Notes: generated by a model from the sequence alone, not told the origin. Counted from the first letter of the stretch, positions 43,879 through 53,418 are shown. The stretch: 64,000 nt of DNA from Pseudoselenomonas ruminantium (GCA_015058575.1 SVBZ01000005.1:1-64000), one strand, 5' to 3'. Made by a program: numbers and translations.

Positions 43879-44679
43879 GTGGAAGAGTTACTGAAAAAAA
43901 TGCACACGTGGATGGATGCCTATATGAAGCGTTTTGTCACCGATGACGAAGAGGTCATGCAGGGCATACGCATCAAGATGATCCATACAGGCTATGTTAC
44001 GGCGATTGCCCGTGAGCTGGCACAGGAATTAGCGCTTGACCAGCATGACGTACAGCTGGCAGAAATCATGGGGTTGTTCCATGATGTGGGACGGTTCCGC
44101 CAGTACAGCATCTACAAGACTTTTAACGATGCGCAATCTGAGGATCATGCGGATCTGGGACTAAAAGTGCTGGACGAGGAGATGCCGTATCTTGAGGAGC
44201 TTACAGCCGAGGATGCTGAGCTTGTGCGCTTTGCTATCCGCAATCACAACAAGAAGGAAATCGAGCCGGTGGCAGACAAGCGCAAATTGCTGTTTGCCAA
44301 GATCTTGCGCGATGCGGATAAGCTCGATATCTATCGCGTGCTCTCACCTTATCTGGCACCGGATGGTGTTGATAAGGCACCGAAATTCATCAAGGCCGAT
44401 GCGAGCCAATTCGTTAGTCCGGACTTTGTCCGCGATTTTGCGGAGGGCAAGCAGGCAGATTATCATCGTTTGCGCACGCATGGTGACCGTAAGCTCGTGC
44501 GGCTCATGTGGGTTTATGATGTCAACTTCAGCTGGACATTGCGCAAGATGGTCGAGCGCGGCTATATCGACCTTATCATCAAGTATCTTCCGGAGCAGGA
44601 AGGGCTGGCAATCGGCATTCGCCGTTTGCGCCAATATATAGAAGAAAAATGCGCGGTCAAAGACCGTGTGGATGTATAA
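43879..44679 (+). CDS. HD domain metal-dependent phosphohydrolase
   Basis: A 266-residue HD-family protein. Metal ligands are expected at the His in KMIHTGYV, His-Asp in [11 protein letters not shown] and Asp in [17 protein letters not shown] adds another His. It resembles predicted HD hydrolases whose substrates (nucleotides or nucleotide second messengers) are not known. The start is a GTG at 43879 after AAGGAAG. glnS follows after 13 bases. Confidence 0.83.
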   Translation: MEELLKKMHTWMDAYMKRFVTDDEEVMQGIRIKMIHTGYVTAIARELAQELALDQHDVQLAEIMGLFHDVGRFRQYSIYKTFNDAQSEDHADLGLKVLDEEMPYLEELTAEDAELVRFAIRNHNKKEIEPVADKRKLLFAKILRDADKLDIYRVLSPYLAPDGVDKAPKFIKADASQFVSPDFVRDFAEGKQADYHRLRTHGDRKLVRLMWVYDVNFSWTLRKMVERGYIDLIIKYLPEQEGLAIGIRRLRQYIEEKCAVKDRVDV

Positions 44680-44692
44680 AGGAGAGAATCAC

Positions 44693-46369
44693 ATGGCAGA
44701 GAATACGACAATCGCCACGAATTTTATTCAGAATGCGATTGAAGATGACCTGAAGAATGGCAAGTACACGGAGGGCATTCATACGCGCTTTCCACCTGAA
44801 CCGAATGGGTATCTCCATATCGGTCATGCAAAGTCCATTTGCCTGAATTTTGGTCTGGCTGAGTACAACCATGGCCTTTGCAACCTGCGCTTCGATGACA
44901 CGAATCCGACAAAGGAAGATACGGAGTATGTCGACTCTATCCAGCAGGATATCCATTGGCTCGGATTCTCGTGGCAGAATCGCATGTATTATGCTTCGGA
45001 TTACTTTGATAAGCTCTATGACTATGCCGTCGAGCTCATCAAGAAGGGCCTGGCTTATGTCGATGATCTTACAGCTGAGGAAATCAAGCAGTATCGCGGT
45101 ACGCTGACGGAACCGGGCAAGGAAAGCCCGTATCGTAATCGCAGCGTTGAGGAAAACCTTGACTTGTTTGCTCGCATGAAGGCTGGCGAATTTGCCGATG
45201 GCGAGAAGGTGCTGCGTGCGAAGATCGATATGGCTTCGCCGAATATGGTCATGCGTGATACGGTCATTTACCGCATTGCCCATGCGCATCATCATCGCAC
45301 AGGCGATGCCTGGTGCATCTATCCGATGTACGACTTTGCTCATCCACTGTCGGATGCCATCGAGGGCATCACGCATTCAGTCTGCACGCTCGAGTTTGAG
45401 GAGCATCGTCCGTTTTATGACTGGCTGCTCGAGTCGCTGGGCTTTGATGCCAATACGCGGCCGCGCCAGATTGAGTTTGCGCGCCTGAATCTTACGAATA
45501 CGGTTACAAGTAAGCGCAAGCTGCGTCAGCTTGTCGAAGAGGGCTATGTGCGCGGCTGGGATGATCCGCGTATGCCGACCATTTCGGGCCTGCGCCGCCG
45601 CGGTTACACGCCGGCGTCGCTGCGCAATTTCTGTGAGGAAATCGGTGTTGCCAAGGGCAACAGCCTGGTCGATGTCAGCATGCTGGAGCACTGCGTCCGC
45701 GATGATCTCAATGAGCATGCAGACCGTGTCATGGCAGTGCTGCGTCCGCTGAAGGTCGTTATCACGAACTATCCGGAGGATAAAGAGGAGTACCTGCTGG
45801 CTGACAATAATCCGATGCATGGCGGCAGCCGTTTTGTCCCGTTCTCCCGCGAGATCTATATCGAGCAGGAAGACTTTATGGAAGAGCCGCCGAAGAAGTA
45901 TTTCCGCCTCAAACCGGGCGGCGAGGTTCGTCTCAAGCATGCGTATATCATCAAGTGCGAGGAAGTCGTAAAGGATGAAGCGGGCAATGTCGTCGAGCTC
46001 CGCTGCACGGCTGACCTTGAGTCCAAAACGGGCGGTGCTACGGCAGGCCGCAAGATCAAAGGCACGATTCACTGGGTAGCTGCTAAGACGGCGCTGCCGG
46101 CTGAAGTCCGTCTCTATGATTACCTGCTCGAAACCGATGAGAACGGCAACCTGCCGGAAGACTTCATCGCGGCGCTCAACAAGACGTCGCTTGAGGTCAT
46201 TGAAAATGCCTGGATCGAGCCGAGCGTCAAGCTCACGGCTGTGGGCACGCATTATCAGTTCCTGCGCGAGGGGTATTTCGTTGTCGATCCGGATACGACG
46301 CCGGATAAGCTGGTATTCAACCGCGTGGTCGGCCTGCGTGACAGCTGGGCAAAAGTAAAGAAGGGATAA
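44693..46369 (+). CDS. glnS: Glutaminyl-tRNA synthetase
   Basis: A 558-residue class I synthetase charging tRNA-Gln. HIGH motif: [21 protein letters not shown] region: [14 protein letters not shown]; GlnRS-type anticodon-binding beta barrels occupy the C-terminal ~220 residues. AAAGGAGA is eight bases before the ATG at 44693. Many Firmicutes lack GlnRS and use GatCAB amidation instead, so direct charging is used here at least in part. Confidence 0.95.
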   Translation: MAENTTIATNFIQNAIEDDLKNGKYTEGIHTRFPPEPNGYLHIGHAKSICLNFGLAEYNHGLCNLRFDDTNPTKEDTEYVDSIQQDIHWLGFSWQNRMYYASDYFDKLYDYAVELIKKGLAYVDDLTAEEIKQYRGTLTEPGKESPYRNRSVEENLDLFARMKAGEFADGEKVLRAKIDMASPNMVMRDTVIYRIAHAHHHRTGDAWCIYPMYDFAHPLSDAIEGITHSVCTLEFEEHRPFYDWLLESLGFDANTRPRQIEFARLNLTNTVTSKRKLRQLVEEGYVRGWDDPRMPTISGLRRRGYTPASLRNFCEEIGVAKGNSLVDVSMLEHCVRDDLNEHADRVMAVLRPLKVVITNYPEDKEEYLLADNNPMHGGSRFVPFSREIYIEQEDFMEEPPKKYFRLKPGGEVRLKHAYIIKCEEVVKDEAGNVVELRCTADLESKTGGATAGRKIKGTIHWVAAKTALPAEVRLYDYLLETDENGNLPEDFIAALNKTSLEVIENAWIEPSVKLTAVGTHYQFLREGYFVVDPDTTPDKLVFNRVVGLRDSWAKVKKG

Positions 46370-46370
46370 T

Positions 46371-46682
46371 ATGAGCAAGATTCCAAAGGGACTTACCGAT
46401 AAGGATATGTTCCAGAATTATGTAGAGGAGGAATCCCTTGAGGATGCCTTTATCAAAGCTGAGAAGCTTGCGGACAAAAAGCGTCAGGCGCAGGCGGCAG
46501 CAGAGCCACCCGCTGAGCTCAGCCGGGCTGGGTTTACACCGGCGCTTACTGAGGATCTTGGCAAGGCGCTGATGGTGCTCAAGATGGAACTTTTCCGTGA
46601 GGGCATCCAGCATTATACGTTCAAGATCAAGCGCGATGGTGAAAATATCGTGCTGACCCCGAAGTATAAAAAAGAGAAATAA
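46371..46682 (+). CDS. Small protein of unknown function
   Basis: A 103-residue protein not recognised. It is charged and Lys/Glu-rich, with a likely helix at ~15-48, an Ala/Pro spacer, then ALTEDLGKALMVLKMELFREG and a basic tail. It starts one base after the glnS stop and is probably co-translated with it. No signal, membrane segment or cysteine. Confidence 0.7.
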   Translation: MSKIPKGLTDKDMFQNYVEEESLEDAFIKAEKLADKKRQAQAAAEPPAELSRAGFTPALTEDLGKALMVLKMELFREGIQHYTFKIKRDGENIVLTPKYKKEK

Positions 46683-46717
46683 GCGAATTCAAAGACTATG
46701 GAAAGAAGTGGATTGCA

Positions 46718-48001
46718 TTGTTAAGCAGCACAACCCTGGCGGTCATTATCTTTGTGGCTGCCTATGCGCTGATTATTTCGGAAAAGGTGCATCGCACCAT
46801 CGTGGGAATTTTCGGTGCTATGCTGATGATTCTCTGTGGTATCATCAGTCAGGAAACTGCTATTCATCATATTGATTTTAATACGTTGGGTCTGTTGATG
46901 GGCATGATGATTATCGTTAACATCACAAGTGAGACTGGCCTGTTCAACTTCCTGGCTATCTGGGCGGCCAAGAAGGTCAAGGCACGTCCGATTGCCTTGC
47001 TCGTGGCGCTGTCGGCGCTTACGATGATTTGCTCGGCGCTGCTCGATAACGTTACGACGGTATTGCTGACAGTTCCGATTACATTCAGCATCACAGCGCA
47101 GCTCAAGGTGGATGTGAAGCCGTATCTTATCGCTCAGATCCTGTCATCGAACATCGGTGGTACGGCGACACTGATCGGTGATCCGCCGAACATCATGATT
47201 GGCAGTGCCGTTGGCCTGAACTTCATGGATTTTATTGCCAACCTAACCGGCGTGTCCATCGTGATTTTCTTGGTCGTCCAGGCGCTCTTGATCATGCTTT
47301 ATGGCAAGGAACTCAAGACGCAGCCAGAGCTGCAGGAGAAAGTCATGCGTCTCAATGCGAAGAGCCAGATTTCCGATGTTAAGCTGCTGAAAAAATGCTT
47401 GTTTGTCATTTTTGTCACGATTTCGCTGTTTGTCATGCATGGAGCACTGGGACTGGAGACAGCAACAGCGGCACTTACAGGTGCAGGCCTATTGCTGCTG
47501 ATTACATTCACGCGCAATGAGGCTATGATTGCCAAGGTACTCTCGAAAGTCGAATGGCTGGCTATTTTCTTCTTTGCCGGGTTGTTTGTGCTCGTCGGTG
47601 CTTTGGTGGAGACGGGCGTCATCGAGATGCTAGCTGCTGAGGCCATCAAGCTCACGCATGGCGATGTCACGGCCACGGCAGTGCTGATTCTCTGGATGAG
47701 CGCTATCGCTTCGGCTTTCATCGACAACATCCCGTTTGTGGCAACGCTGATTCCGCTGATTCAGGATATGGGGCAGATGGGGCTTACGAACCTTGATCCG
47801 CTCTGGTGGTCGCTGGCACTCGGTGCCTGCCTCGGTGGCAATGGTACATTGATCGGTGCGAGCGCTAACGTTGTCGTGGCTTCGATGGCTGCGCAGCGTG
47901 GCCGCCAGATTTCGTTCCTGGGCTTTATGAAAGTGGCATTCCCAGTCATGGTGTTGACGATTATCATCGCAAATATATATGTATGGCTTCGTTATCTCTG
48001 A
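46718..48001 (+). CDS. ArsB/NhaD (ion transporter superfamily) permease
   Basis: A 427-residue membrane protein with about eleven hydrophobic segments. Features of the ArsB/NhaD/SLC13 group are LDNVTTVLLTVPITFSI, GGTATLIGDPPNIMIGSAVGL and, in the second half, FIDNIPFVATLIPLIQDMG and GGNGTLIGASANVV. It may be an anion permease or Na+/H+ antiporter; no ars genes are nearby. The apparent start is TTG at 46718, with only a weak ribosome site. Confidence 0.87.
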   Translation: MLSSTTLAVIIFVAAYALIISEKVHRTIVGIFGAMLMILCGIISQETAIHHIDFNTLGLLMGMMIIVNITSETGLFNFLAIWAAKKVKARPIALLVALSALTMICSALLDNVTTVLLTVPITFSITAQLKVDVKPYLIAQILSSNIGGTATLIGDPPNIMIGSAVGLNFMDFIANLTGVSIVIFLVVQALLIMLYGKELKTQPELQEKVMRLNAKSQISDVKLLKKCLFVIFVTISLFVMHGALGLETATAALTGAGLLLLITFTRNEAMIAKVLSKVEWLAIFFFAGLFVLVGALVETGVIEMLAAEAIKLTHGDVTATAVLILWMSAIASAFIDNIPFVATLIPLIQDMGQMGLTNLDPLWWSLALGACLGGNGTLIGASANVVVASMAAQRGRQISFLGFMKVAFPVMVLTIIIANIYVWLRYL

Positions 48002-48019
48002 TAGCGTTGCAGACGTGTC

Positions 48020-48055
48020 ATGTCCTTCCGGATTAACGGGAGGACATTTTTTTTG
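48020..48055 (+). terminator. Terminator after the ArsB/NhaD gene
   Basis: Eleven-base stem 48020-48030 with 48037-48047 (one G-U), loop GATTAA, then eight T. Confidence 0.93.
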
Positions 48056-48127
48056 AAGCAGGATTTTTTCTATTCTTGTTGAATCTTAACTTGTAGGAAA
48101 TTTTTCAAGTCAACAGGAGGAAAGTGG

Positions 48128-48943
48128 ATGAAAATGATGAGAAAAAAATGGCTGGGAATATTAGGTGTTATGCTGCTGGCAGGATGTTCGCTGCTTCCGG
48201 CGCAGGCAGAGATGGCAGCAGCAGAAACTGCCGCTGTACAGCAGGCGGGAAAGGTATCGCCAGAGGATTCCCGTGACTTTGTGGTATTATCCGAGGCTGT
48301 GCCTGATGTGATCCTTGAGGTGCGTTATTACTCGACTTATAATTTTGTCGGTGACCGCATTGCTGGTTATGAGCAGCCTTGTGTCATGCTGACGAAGGAA
48401 GCGGCAGCAGCACTCAAAGAAGTGGCGGCAGATGTGAAGAAACAGGGCTATCGCTTAAAAATCTATGATGCGTACCGTCCGCAGATGGCTGTCGATAATT
48501 TCGTAGCTTGGGCTGAGAAACTGGATGATACGCGTATGAAGCCTTATTTTTATCCGCAGGTGGATAAGACGCGGTTGTTCGCTGATGGTTACATCGATGC
48601 CAAGTCCGGGCATAGCCGCGGCTCGACGCTCGATTTGACTTTGTTTGATATGAACACTGGCAAAGATGTCGATATGGGCGGTGTTTTTGACCACTTTGGT
48701 ATCGAGAGCCATCCCGATTGGTGTGGTGATGCTGAGACCGGCAAATATACGGGCCAATACAAAGGGAACATGCAGCCTAAAGATGGAAAGATCAATGAGG
48801 TCCAGTTCAAGAACCGCATGCTCCTGCGCCAGGCGATGCTTCGCCACGGGTTCAAGCCGCTGGCTACGGAATGGTGGCATTTCACGCTGAAAAATGAACC
48901 GTATCCGGATACGTATTTCAATTTCAAGCCGCATATGAAGTAA
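48128..48943 (+). CDS. D-Ala-D-Ala dipeptidase, VanX/DdpX family, lipoprotein
   Basis: A 271-residue zinc dipeptidase of peptidase family M15D. A lipoprotein signal (RKKWLGILGVMLLAGC) means the enzyme is exported, unlike cytoplasmic VanX of vancomycin-resistant enterococci. Zinc ligands fit SGHSRGSTLDLTL (His, Asp) and the late His in EWWHF, whose Glu is the catalytic base; the substrate Arg is in YDAYRPQ. It likely cleaves D-Ala-D-Ala or related peptides in the periplasm for recycling. No vanH, vanA or vanRS is nearby, so it is not evidence for glycopeptide resistance. AGGAGG lies six bases before the ATG. Confidence 0.9.
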   Translation: MKMMRKKWLGILGVMLLAGCSLLPAQAEMAAAETAAVQQAGKVSPEDSRDFVVLSEAVPDVILEVRYYSTYNFVGDRIAGYEQPCVMLTKEAAAALKEVAADVKKQGYRLKIYDAYRPQMAVDNFVAWAEKLDDTRMKPYFYPQVDKTRLFADGYIDAKSGHSRGSTLDLTLFDMNTGKDVDMGGVFDHFGIESHPDWCGDAETGKYTGQYKGNMQPKDGKINEVQFKNRMLLRQAMLRHGFKPLATEWWHFTLKNEPYPDTYFNFKPHMK

Positions 48944-48982
48944 ATAGGATTCCAGTGGATCGCTGCTGAAAATATCGTAAAA

Positions 48983-49018
48983 AAAATCCGTCCGGCGCTT
49001 ATACGCTGAACGGATTTT
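48983..49018. terminator. Bidirectional terminator between vanX-like gene and ald
   Basis: Fifteen-base stem 48983-48997 with 49004-49018 (one mismatch, one G-U), loop CTTATA, flanked by A-run and T-run. Confidence 0.88.
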
Positions 49019-49036
49019 TTATGCGGTCAGGGTAAA

Positions 49037-50155
49037 TCAGAATAATTCGTCTTTGCAGGTAAACGGCAGGCCAAGGGCATCAGCGACCGGCTGATTGACG
49101 AGTTTGCCAGCGATGGTATTGATGCCTTCGGCAAATCCTGGATCTTCATGGCAGGCAGCTGCCCAGCCCTTGCTGGCAATGCGTAGGGCATAGGGGAGCG
49201 TGGCATTGGTCAGTGCCATGGTCGATGTCCGTGAAACAGCGCCGGGGATATTGGCCACTGAATAGTGGACGACGCCGTGCTTGGTAAAGGTCGGATTCTC
49301 GTGGGTGGTAACCCGGTCACAGGTGGCAATGCTGCCGCCTTGGTCGATGGCGACATCGACGATGACGGAACCGGGGCGCATGGTCTTGACCATATCTTCG
49401 GTCACAAGCTGTGGCGTCTTGGCTCCGGGAACCAGAACAGCACCAATCAGCAGGTCAGCTCGTGCTACCCATTCGGCGATGTTGTAGCTGTTGGACATGA
49501 CGGTGGCGATGCGTCCGCCAAAGACATCATCCAGATAGCGCAGGCGTTCGATAGAAAGGTCAATCACAGTCACGCGGGCACCAAGACCGACGGCTATCTT
49601 GGCAGCATTGGTACCAACCACGCCACCGCCGATGATTACGACCTGTCCCGGGGCTACGCCGCTTACGCCGCCCAGCAATACGCCGGCTCCACCATACCGG
49701 CTTTCCAAGAACTGCGCACCGATCTGGACGGACATGCGCCCTGCGATTTCGCTCATAGGGGCAAGCAGCGGCAGGCTGCGGCCGTCTTTGCCGACGACGG
49801 TTTCGTAGGCGATGCCCGTCACTTTGTGCTTCAGCAGTGCAGCGGTCAGCTCAGGCTCTGGTGCCAGATGCAGGTAGGTAAAGAGTATCTGGCCTTCATG
49901 GAAAAGATCGTACTCTTCGGGCAGGGGTTCCTTTACCTTGATGATCATTTCTGATTCAGCAAACAGCTTTTGCTTGTCGGCAAAGAGTGAAGCACCGACG
50001 GCTGTGTAATCCGCATCGGCAAAACCGCTGCCAAGCCCTGCGCCCTGTTCCACCAGGACTTCGTGACCTGCTTTGGCAAGTGCCTCAGCCCCGGCGGGCG
50101 TAAGGCCGACACGATTTTCGTTATTCTTGATTTCTTTTGGTACACCAATCCGCAT
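49037..50155 (-). CDS. ald: Alanine dehydrogenase
   Basis: A 372-residue NAD-dependent enzyme interconverting L-alanine with pyruvate and ammonia. The N-terminus [20 protein letters not shown] is canonical; catalytic Lys and His lie in [10 protein letters not shown] and FTYLHLAPE; the NAD site is [20 protein letters not shown]. The ATG at 50155 has GGAGG seven bases upstream. The leader contains an unusual inverted repeat. Confidence 0.96.
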   Translation of the reverse strand: MRIGVPKEIKNNENRVGLTPAGAEALAKAGHEVLVEQGAGLGSGFADADYTAVGASLFADKQKLFAESEMIIKVKEPLPEEYDLFHEGQILFTYLHLAPEPELTAALLKHKVTGIAYETVVGKDGRSLPLLAPMSEIAGRMSVQIGAQFLESRYGGAGVLLGGVSGVAPGQVVIIGGGVVGTNAAKIAVGLGARVTVIDLSIERLRYLDDVFGGRIATVMSNSYNIAEWVARADLLIGAVLVPGAKTPQLVTEDMVKTMRPGSVIVDVAIDQGGSIATCDRVTTHENPTFTKHGVVHYSVANIPGAVSRTSTMALTNATLPYALRIASKGWAAACHEDPGFAEGINTIAGKLVNQPVADALGLPFTCKDELF

Positions 50156-50189
50156 GATATCGCCTCCATAAAGTGACAATGCATGAAAC

Positions 50190-50230
50190 TATAACGCGGA
50201 AGAAAATGTCTCCCTCCTTTCGGCGTTATA
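50190..50230 (-). promoter_or_regulatory. Inverted repeat in the ald leader
   Basis: TATAACGC (50190-50197) and GCGTTATA (50223-50230) are perfect inverted arms, and pairing continues imperfectly inward (GCGGAAG against CTTTCGGC). On the minus strand an orphan AAAGGAGGGAG lies within the repeat, about 53 bases upstream of the ald start codon with no usable start close after it. It could be an operator or a leader hairpin. Confidence 0.4.
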
Positions 50231-50266
50231 AAGGCAATATTCGCTGCATGGAAGGCGGATTCCTGT

Positions 50267-50776
50267 TTAGCGGCTCAATTTATTTCGGTAATGCCAGACA
50301 ACGGAGGTGCCAAGTGCAGCAATCACTATGCCGCCAAGGACATCACTAGGATAGTGCACGCCGACGTAGAGACGGGAAAACGCCATGATTATCGCGAGGC
50401 ACAGGGCAAGATAGCGGTAACAACTGCGGCAGGTGCGCCAGAAGAGAAAAGCTGCGGCAAAAGCGCAGACCGTATGGCCGGAAGGAAAGGAAAAAGAGTG
50501 GGGCAGATGGCCAAGGGGCAGAAGCTCGGGGTGCGTCAGGAAAGGACGCGGGCGCATGACGAGATGCTTCAGGATTTCGGCTATGCCACCGCAGAAAAGA
50601 ATGGAACTTGTGACGAGTATTCCCTGCTGGCGCGTGGCTTTGTGCAGTGCCAGGACCAAGGCAAGTACCAGCCAAAAGGCACCATAATGTCCAATCGTGT
50701 TGATCAGCTGAATGGCAGGTGTCAGCCAATCGGTACGCATATGTTCTTGAATCCAGATCAGAATTGCTATGTCCAT
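50267..50776 (-). CDS. PAP2 family phosphatase, probable undecaprenyl-diphosphatase
   Basis: A 169-residue membrane phosphatase with all three PAP2 motifs: KHLVMRPRP, SFPSGH and SRLYVGVHYPSD. Five or six hydrophobic segments are expected. Members of this size dephosphorylate undecaprenyl diphosphate or phosphatidylglycerol phosphate; the lipid-carrier role is the likelier one but not proven. It has a promoter on its own strand and lies upstream of ald. Confidence 0.87.
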   Translation of the reverse strand: MDIAILIWIQEHMRTDWLTPAIQLINTIGHYGAFWLVLALVLALHKATRQQGILVTSSILFCGGIAEILKHLVMRPRPFLTHPELLPLGHLPHSFSFPSGHTVCAFAAAFLFWRTCRSCYRYLALCLAIIMAFSRLYVGVHYPSDVLGGIVIAALGTSVVWHYRNKLSR

Positions 50777-50818
50777 AAAAACCTCACATTAATAAATAGG
50801 ATGGGAAAACATTTTGGT

Positions 50819-50848
50819 ATTATAGTATATTGATCCTGGTACTGTCAA
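50819..50848 (-). promoter_or_regulatory. Promoter of the PAP2 gene
   Basis: On the minus strand, TTGACA (50848-50843) and TATAAT (50824-50819), both perfect, spacing 18. Confidence 0.75.
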
Positions 50849-50875
50849 ATGGCAAGGCGGTCCGTTGAAATCACG

Positions 50876-50918
50876 ACAGCCCCTTAGTTAGCTGGATTTC
50901 GGCTAACTAAGGGGCTGT
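50876..50918. terminator. Terminator after the sugar symporter gene
   Basis: A 17-bp perfect stem (50876-50892 with 50902-50918) with a nine-base loop, past the stop of the minus-strand symporter gene. T-runs are poor on both sides; it may also insulate the PAP2 promoter. Confidence 0.7.
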
Positions 50919-50949
50919 ATTTATGGTGAAGCTTGGATTTTGGGTAAGG

Positions 50950-52197
50950 TTATTTTTCTACGGCGGCCACTAGCTTTTCCTTTGCTGCTTTATCGTTTTT
51001 TAGCGTAAAGACGCTGATAACGGTGATGAGAAGCACGCTTATAGCCAAGAATGTATAGGTGCTTTGGAAACCAAGCGAGGCATACATGCCGCCAGCGATA
51101 GAGGAGAAGATAACTACGGCTCCCTGTTTTGCCAGGTTAAAACCTAAAAGATAAACGGTGGCAGAGAGGCGGACGTCGAAGACTGCTGCGATGTATTTCA
51201 TGACAGATACCAGCATGAGGGGCATCTCAAAGGCAGCAATAAGACGGAAAGCAGAGAGGGCGACAGGTGTGGTAAAGAAGGCGCTGCCGGCAATCCGCAC
51301 GAAGGTCAGGAGTCCGAACAGCAGCAGTCCTCGTTTGGCACCAATCTTATTTACAAGAGCGGGAGCAAAAACCATCAATACAGCCTCCAAAGCAGTCTGC
51401 GTTGCGCAGAGCTTGCTGAAAGTATCGATGCCGGCTTCTTTGGTGGCGAAAAAGGTTACGTAATAATTGGGGAACTGCTGGTCAAAGACATCATAGATCG
51501 ATGCAGTACCGACGATGATCAGAGCAAAGGCCCAAAACTTTTTTTGCTTCAGGATTTCCAGGACATCTTTTTTGTTGATGCTGGCGGCAGAAGTCTGTGC
51601 CTGTTGTTTTTGGGAGGGATTCTCTTCCTTGACGCGTGCCAGATACAAAAGCAGGCAGAGGAGGACGGCAGAGCCGCTGCCGAACCAGAAAATACTGTTG
51701 GGGTTGTTTACGTAGAGAAGACCGCCGATAAAGGTGGCTGTAGCACCAGCAAGTGAGCCGAAGAGACGGACATGCCCGTATTCAAAGCCATTCTTGCGGC
51801 TGACTTTTTCAATGTAAGATTCTACTACGCCTACGCCACCGAAAAAGCAGAGACTCAGGTAACTACTGCCGAGAAGCGCACCTGCGTAGACATTGAACGA
51901 AAGGAGTTCCTGGAACAGATAGCTGAAGAATGGTCCCATGAATAAGAGTGCGATGGCGATAACAGCGAAGAGATTCTTTCTGTAACGCAATTTGTCTTGG
52001 ATGACACCGAAAAAGGGGTGATAGCAAAGAGCAATCAGTGACATGGAGGAGAAGACAAAACCGGCTTCTGCCTCATTGAGACCGGCGGTGTCCTTCAGCC
52101 ATAGCGGCAGGAAGGCCAGGACAATAGCCCAAATCATGAAATAGAAGTAGAAAAGGCCTCCATAATTCAAAAAGTCCCGATTGAAAATCTTAGACAT
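50950..52197 (-). CDS. Oligosaccharide:H+ symporter, LacY family MFS
   Basis: A 415-residue major facilitator with twelve hydrophobic segments. The pattern YGGLFYFYFMIWAIVLAFLP and LRYRKNLF in the first cytoplasmic loop fit the lactose/sucrose/raffinose permease branch. The ATG at 52197 follows AAAGGAGC; eight extra codons upstream are probably untranslated. It starts 16 bases after the GH43 gene in the same direction, so it likely imports the glycoside that GH43 cleaves. The tail is Lys/Ala-rich. Confidence 0.87.
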   Translation of the reverse strand: MSKIFNRDFLNYGGLFYFYFMIWAIVLAFLPLWLKDTAGLNEAEAGFVFSSMSLIALCYHPFFGVIQDKLRYRKNLFAVIAIALLFMGPFFSYLFQELLSFNVYAGALLGSSYLSLCFFGGVGVVESYIEKVSRKNGFEYGHVRLFGSLAGATATFIGGLLYVNNPNSIFWFGSGSAVLLCLLLYLARVKEENPSQKQQAQTSAASINKKDVLEILKQKKFWAFALIIVGTASIYDVFDQQFPNYYVTFFATKEAGIDTFSKLCATQTALEAVLMVFAPALVNKIGAKRGLLLFGLLTFVRIAGSAFFTTPVALSAFRLIAAFEMPLMLVSVMKYIAAVFDVRLSATVYLLGFNLAKQGAVVIFSSIAGGMYASLGFQSTYTFLAISVLLITVISVFTLKNDKAAKEKLVAAVEK

Positions 52198-52213
52198 GGC
52201 AACTAGCTCCTTT

Positions 52214-53188
52214 CTATGCATGCATTGTGCGATTTTCCTCTACAGGTACGCCGAAATCAGGCATCCCATCTTCGCGCCAGTGGATGGGCTGCACCCGGGT
52301 ATGGCGATTGGGATCGTAGAGCGGATCGCCTGTGATTTCGGTGTAGTTGCGGGCATGATACACCAAAAGATCCGTTTTTCCATCCTCGGAAACTGTGAAG
52401 GAATTATGTCCTGGGCCATAGACATGATTGGTGTAAGAGGTGCGGAATACAGGATGATCGATTTTCAGCCAGGAGGACGGATCCAGCAGATTGGCATCTG
52501 CTGGTGCTACGAGCATACCCAGGCAGTAGTTTTCGTCTGTGGCGCTGGCTGAATAGGTGAGGAACACATGATTATTTTTTATGAGTACGCTAGGCCCTTC
52601 GTTGACCCAGAAAATCTGCCGTTCCCAGCTGAACTCAGGCTGCGTCAGGAGCGTAGGCTTTCCGCTCAGTGTCCAGGGATTTTCCATTGCAGAGATGTAA
52701 AGATTGGAATGGGACTTTTCACTGATGTCTTTATCTTCTTGTGCCCAGATATAATAGAGTCTCTCGTTGTGTTCGAATACTGTAGCGTCCAACGAAAAAG
52801 ATTCCCAGCCGGTATGGATTTGTCCTTTCTCAACCCAATGGGGGGTTAGCGGGTCAGCATTGCTGTTTTCCAGTATATACATGCGATGATTGAAAGTATC
52901 GCCAGTTACCTGTTTGTTGGGGGCAGCAGCAAAGTAAATGTACCATTTACCGCGCAGATAATGGATTTCCGGTGCCCAGATCAAGCTGCTCATTTCGCCC
53001 TGCAAATGATGCGTCCACGCGATGAATGGAGAAGCTGTATCGAGTCCGGCCAAAGTTTTAGCACGGCGGATTTCGATGCAATCGTATGCGGGGACTGAGG
53101 CTGTGAAGTAATAATAACCATCAGTATGTTTGTAGATGCAAGGATCGGCTCGCTGAAAGACTAAGGGATTGGGATAACTCTTTGACAT
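52214..53188 (-). CDS. GH43 glycosidase, probable alpha-L-arabinofuranosidase
   Basis: A 324-residue five-bladed propeller enzyme. The three GH43 acids are recognisable: catalytic base Asp in QRADPCIYKH, pKa-modulating Asp in SLDATVFEHN and acid Glu in VNEGPSVLI. There is no signal peptide, so it works in the cytoplasm on imported oligosaccharides. Arabinofuranosidase is the best guess for this branch, with beta-xylosidase possible. AAAAGGAGC precedes the ATG at 53188. It is the first gene of a two-gene unit with the symporter. Confidence 0.85.
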   Translation of the reverse strand: MSKSYPNPLVFQRADPCIYKHTDGYYYFTASVPAYDCIEIRRAKTLAGLDTASPFIAWTHHLQGEMSSLIWAPEIHYLRGKWYIYFAAAPNKQVTGDTFNHRMYILENSNADPLTPHWVEKGQIHTGWESFSLDATVFEHNERLYYIWAQEDKDISEKSHSNLYISAMENPWTLSGKPTLLTQPEFSWERQIFWVNEGPSVLIKNNHVFLTYSASATDENYCLGMLVAPADANLLDPSSWLKIDHPVFRTSYTNHVYGPGHNSFTVSEDGKTDLLVYHARNYTEITGDPLYDPNRHTRVQPIHWREDGMPDFGVPVEENRTMHA

Positions 53189-53226
53189 GGTAACCAGCTC
53201 CTTTTAATTAAGATAATAATTAATTA

Positions 53227-53262
53227 AAAGATTAAATAAATAATTTACTTTATTTAATCTTT
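53227..53262. promoter_or_regulatory. Operator-like inverted repeat at the GH43 transcription start
   Basis: A 14-bp perfect inverted repeat, AAAGATTAAATAAA (53227-53240) and TTTATTTAATCTTT (53249-53262), eight-base spacer. It begins right after the -10 box of the minus-strand promoter, a position suited to repression. A further AT-rich palindrome lies nearer the GH43 start. Confidence 0.65.
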
Positions 53263-53268
53263 AGCTAT

Positions 53269-53297
53269 AATATACTCGTTTATTATCATTGTGTCAA
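53269..53297 (-). promoter_or_regulatory. Promoter of the GH43-symporter unit
   Basis: On the minus strand, TTGACA (53297-53292) and TATATT (53274-53269), spacing 17. Confidence 0.7.
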
Positions 53298-53354
53298 TGC
53301 TTTGAATTCAATTCTTTTTGTTTTTTCTTATTTGCAAGAGGCGACAGGAAAAGA

Positions 53355-53384
53355 TTGCTATATTGCTAAGGTATATGCTATATT
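53355..53384 (+). promoter_or_regulatory. Promoter of the ArsR-like regulator gene
   Basis: TTGCTA at 53355-53360 and TATATT at 53379-53384, spacing 18. GCTATATTG occurs twice in the region (53357-53365 and 53377-53385). Confidence 0.55.
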
Positions 53385-53385
53385 G

Positions 53386-53403
53386 ATTAAGTAAATACTT
53401 AAT
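53386..53403 (+). promoter_or_regulatory. Palindromic operator before the regulator gene
   Basis: ATTAAGTA (53386-53393), AA, TACTTAAT (53396-53403): a perfect 18-bp palindrome directly after the -10 box and overlapping the ribosome-site region. It is well placed for autorepression by the ArsR-like protein. Confidence 0.65.
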
Positions 53404-53418
53404 TAGAAGGTGCGTTTT

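Noticed and set aside
48128..48943. A vancomycin-resistance determinant
   Set aside because: Only a VanX-family enzyme is present, it carries a lipoprotein export signal, and no vanH, vanA/B or vanRS lies nearby. A peptidoglycan salvage role fits better.
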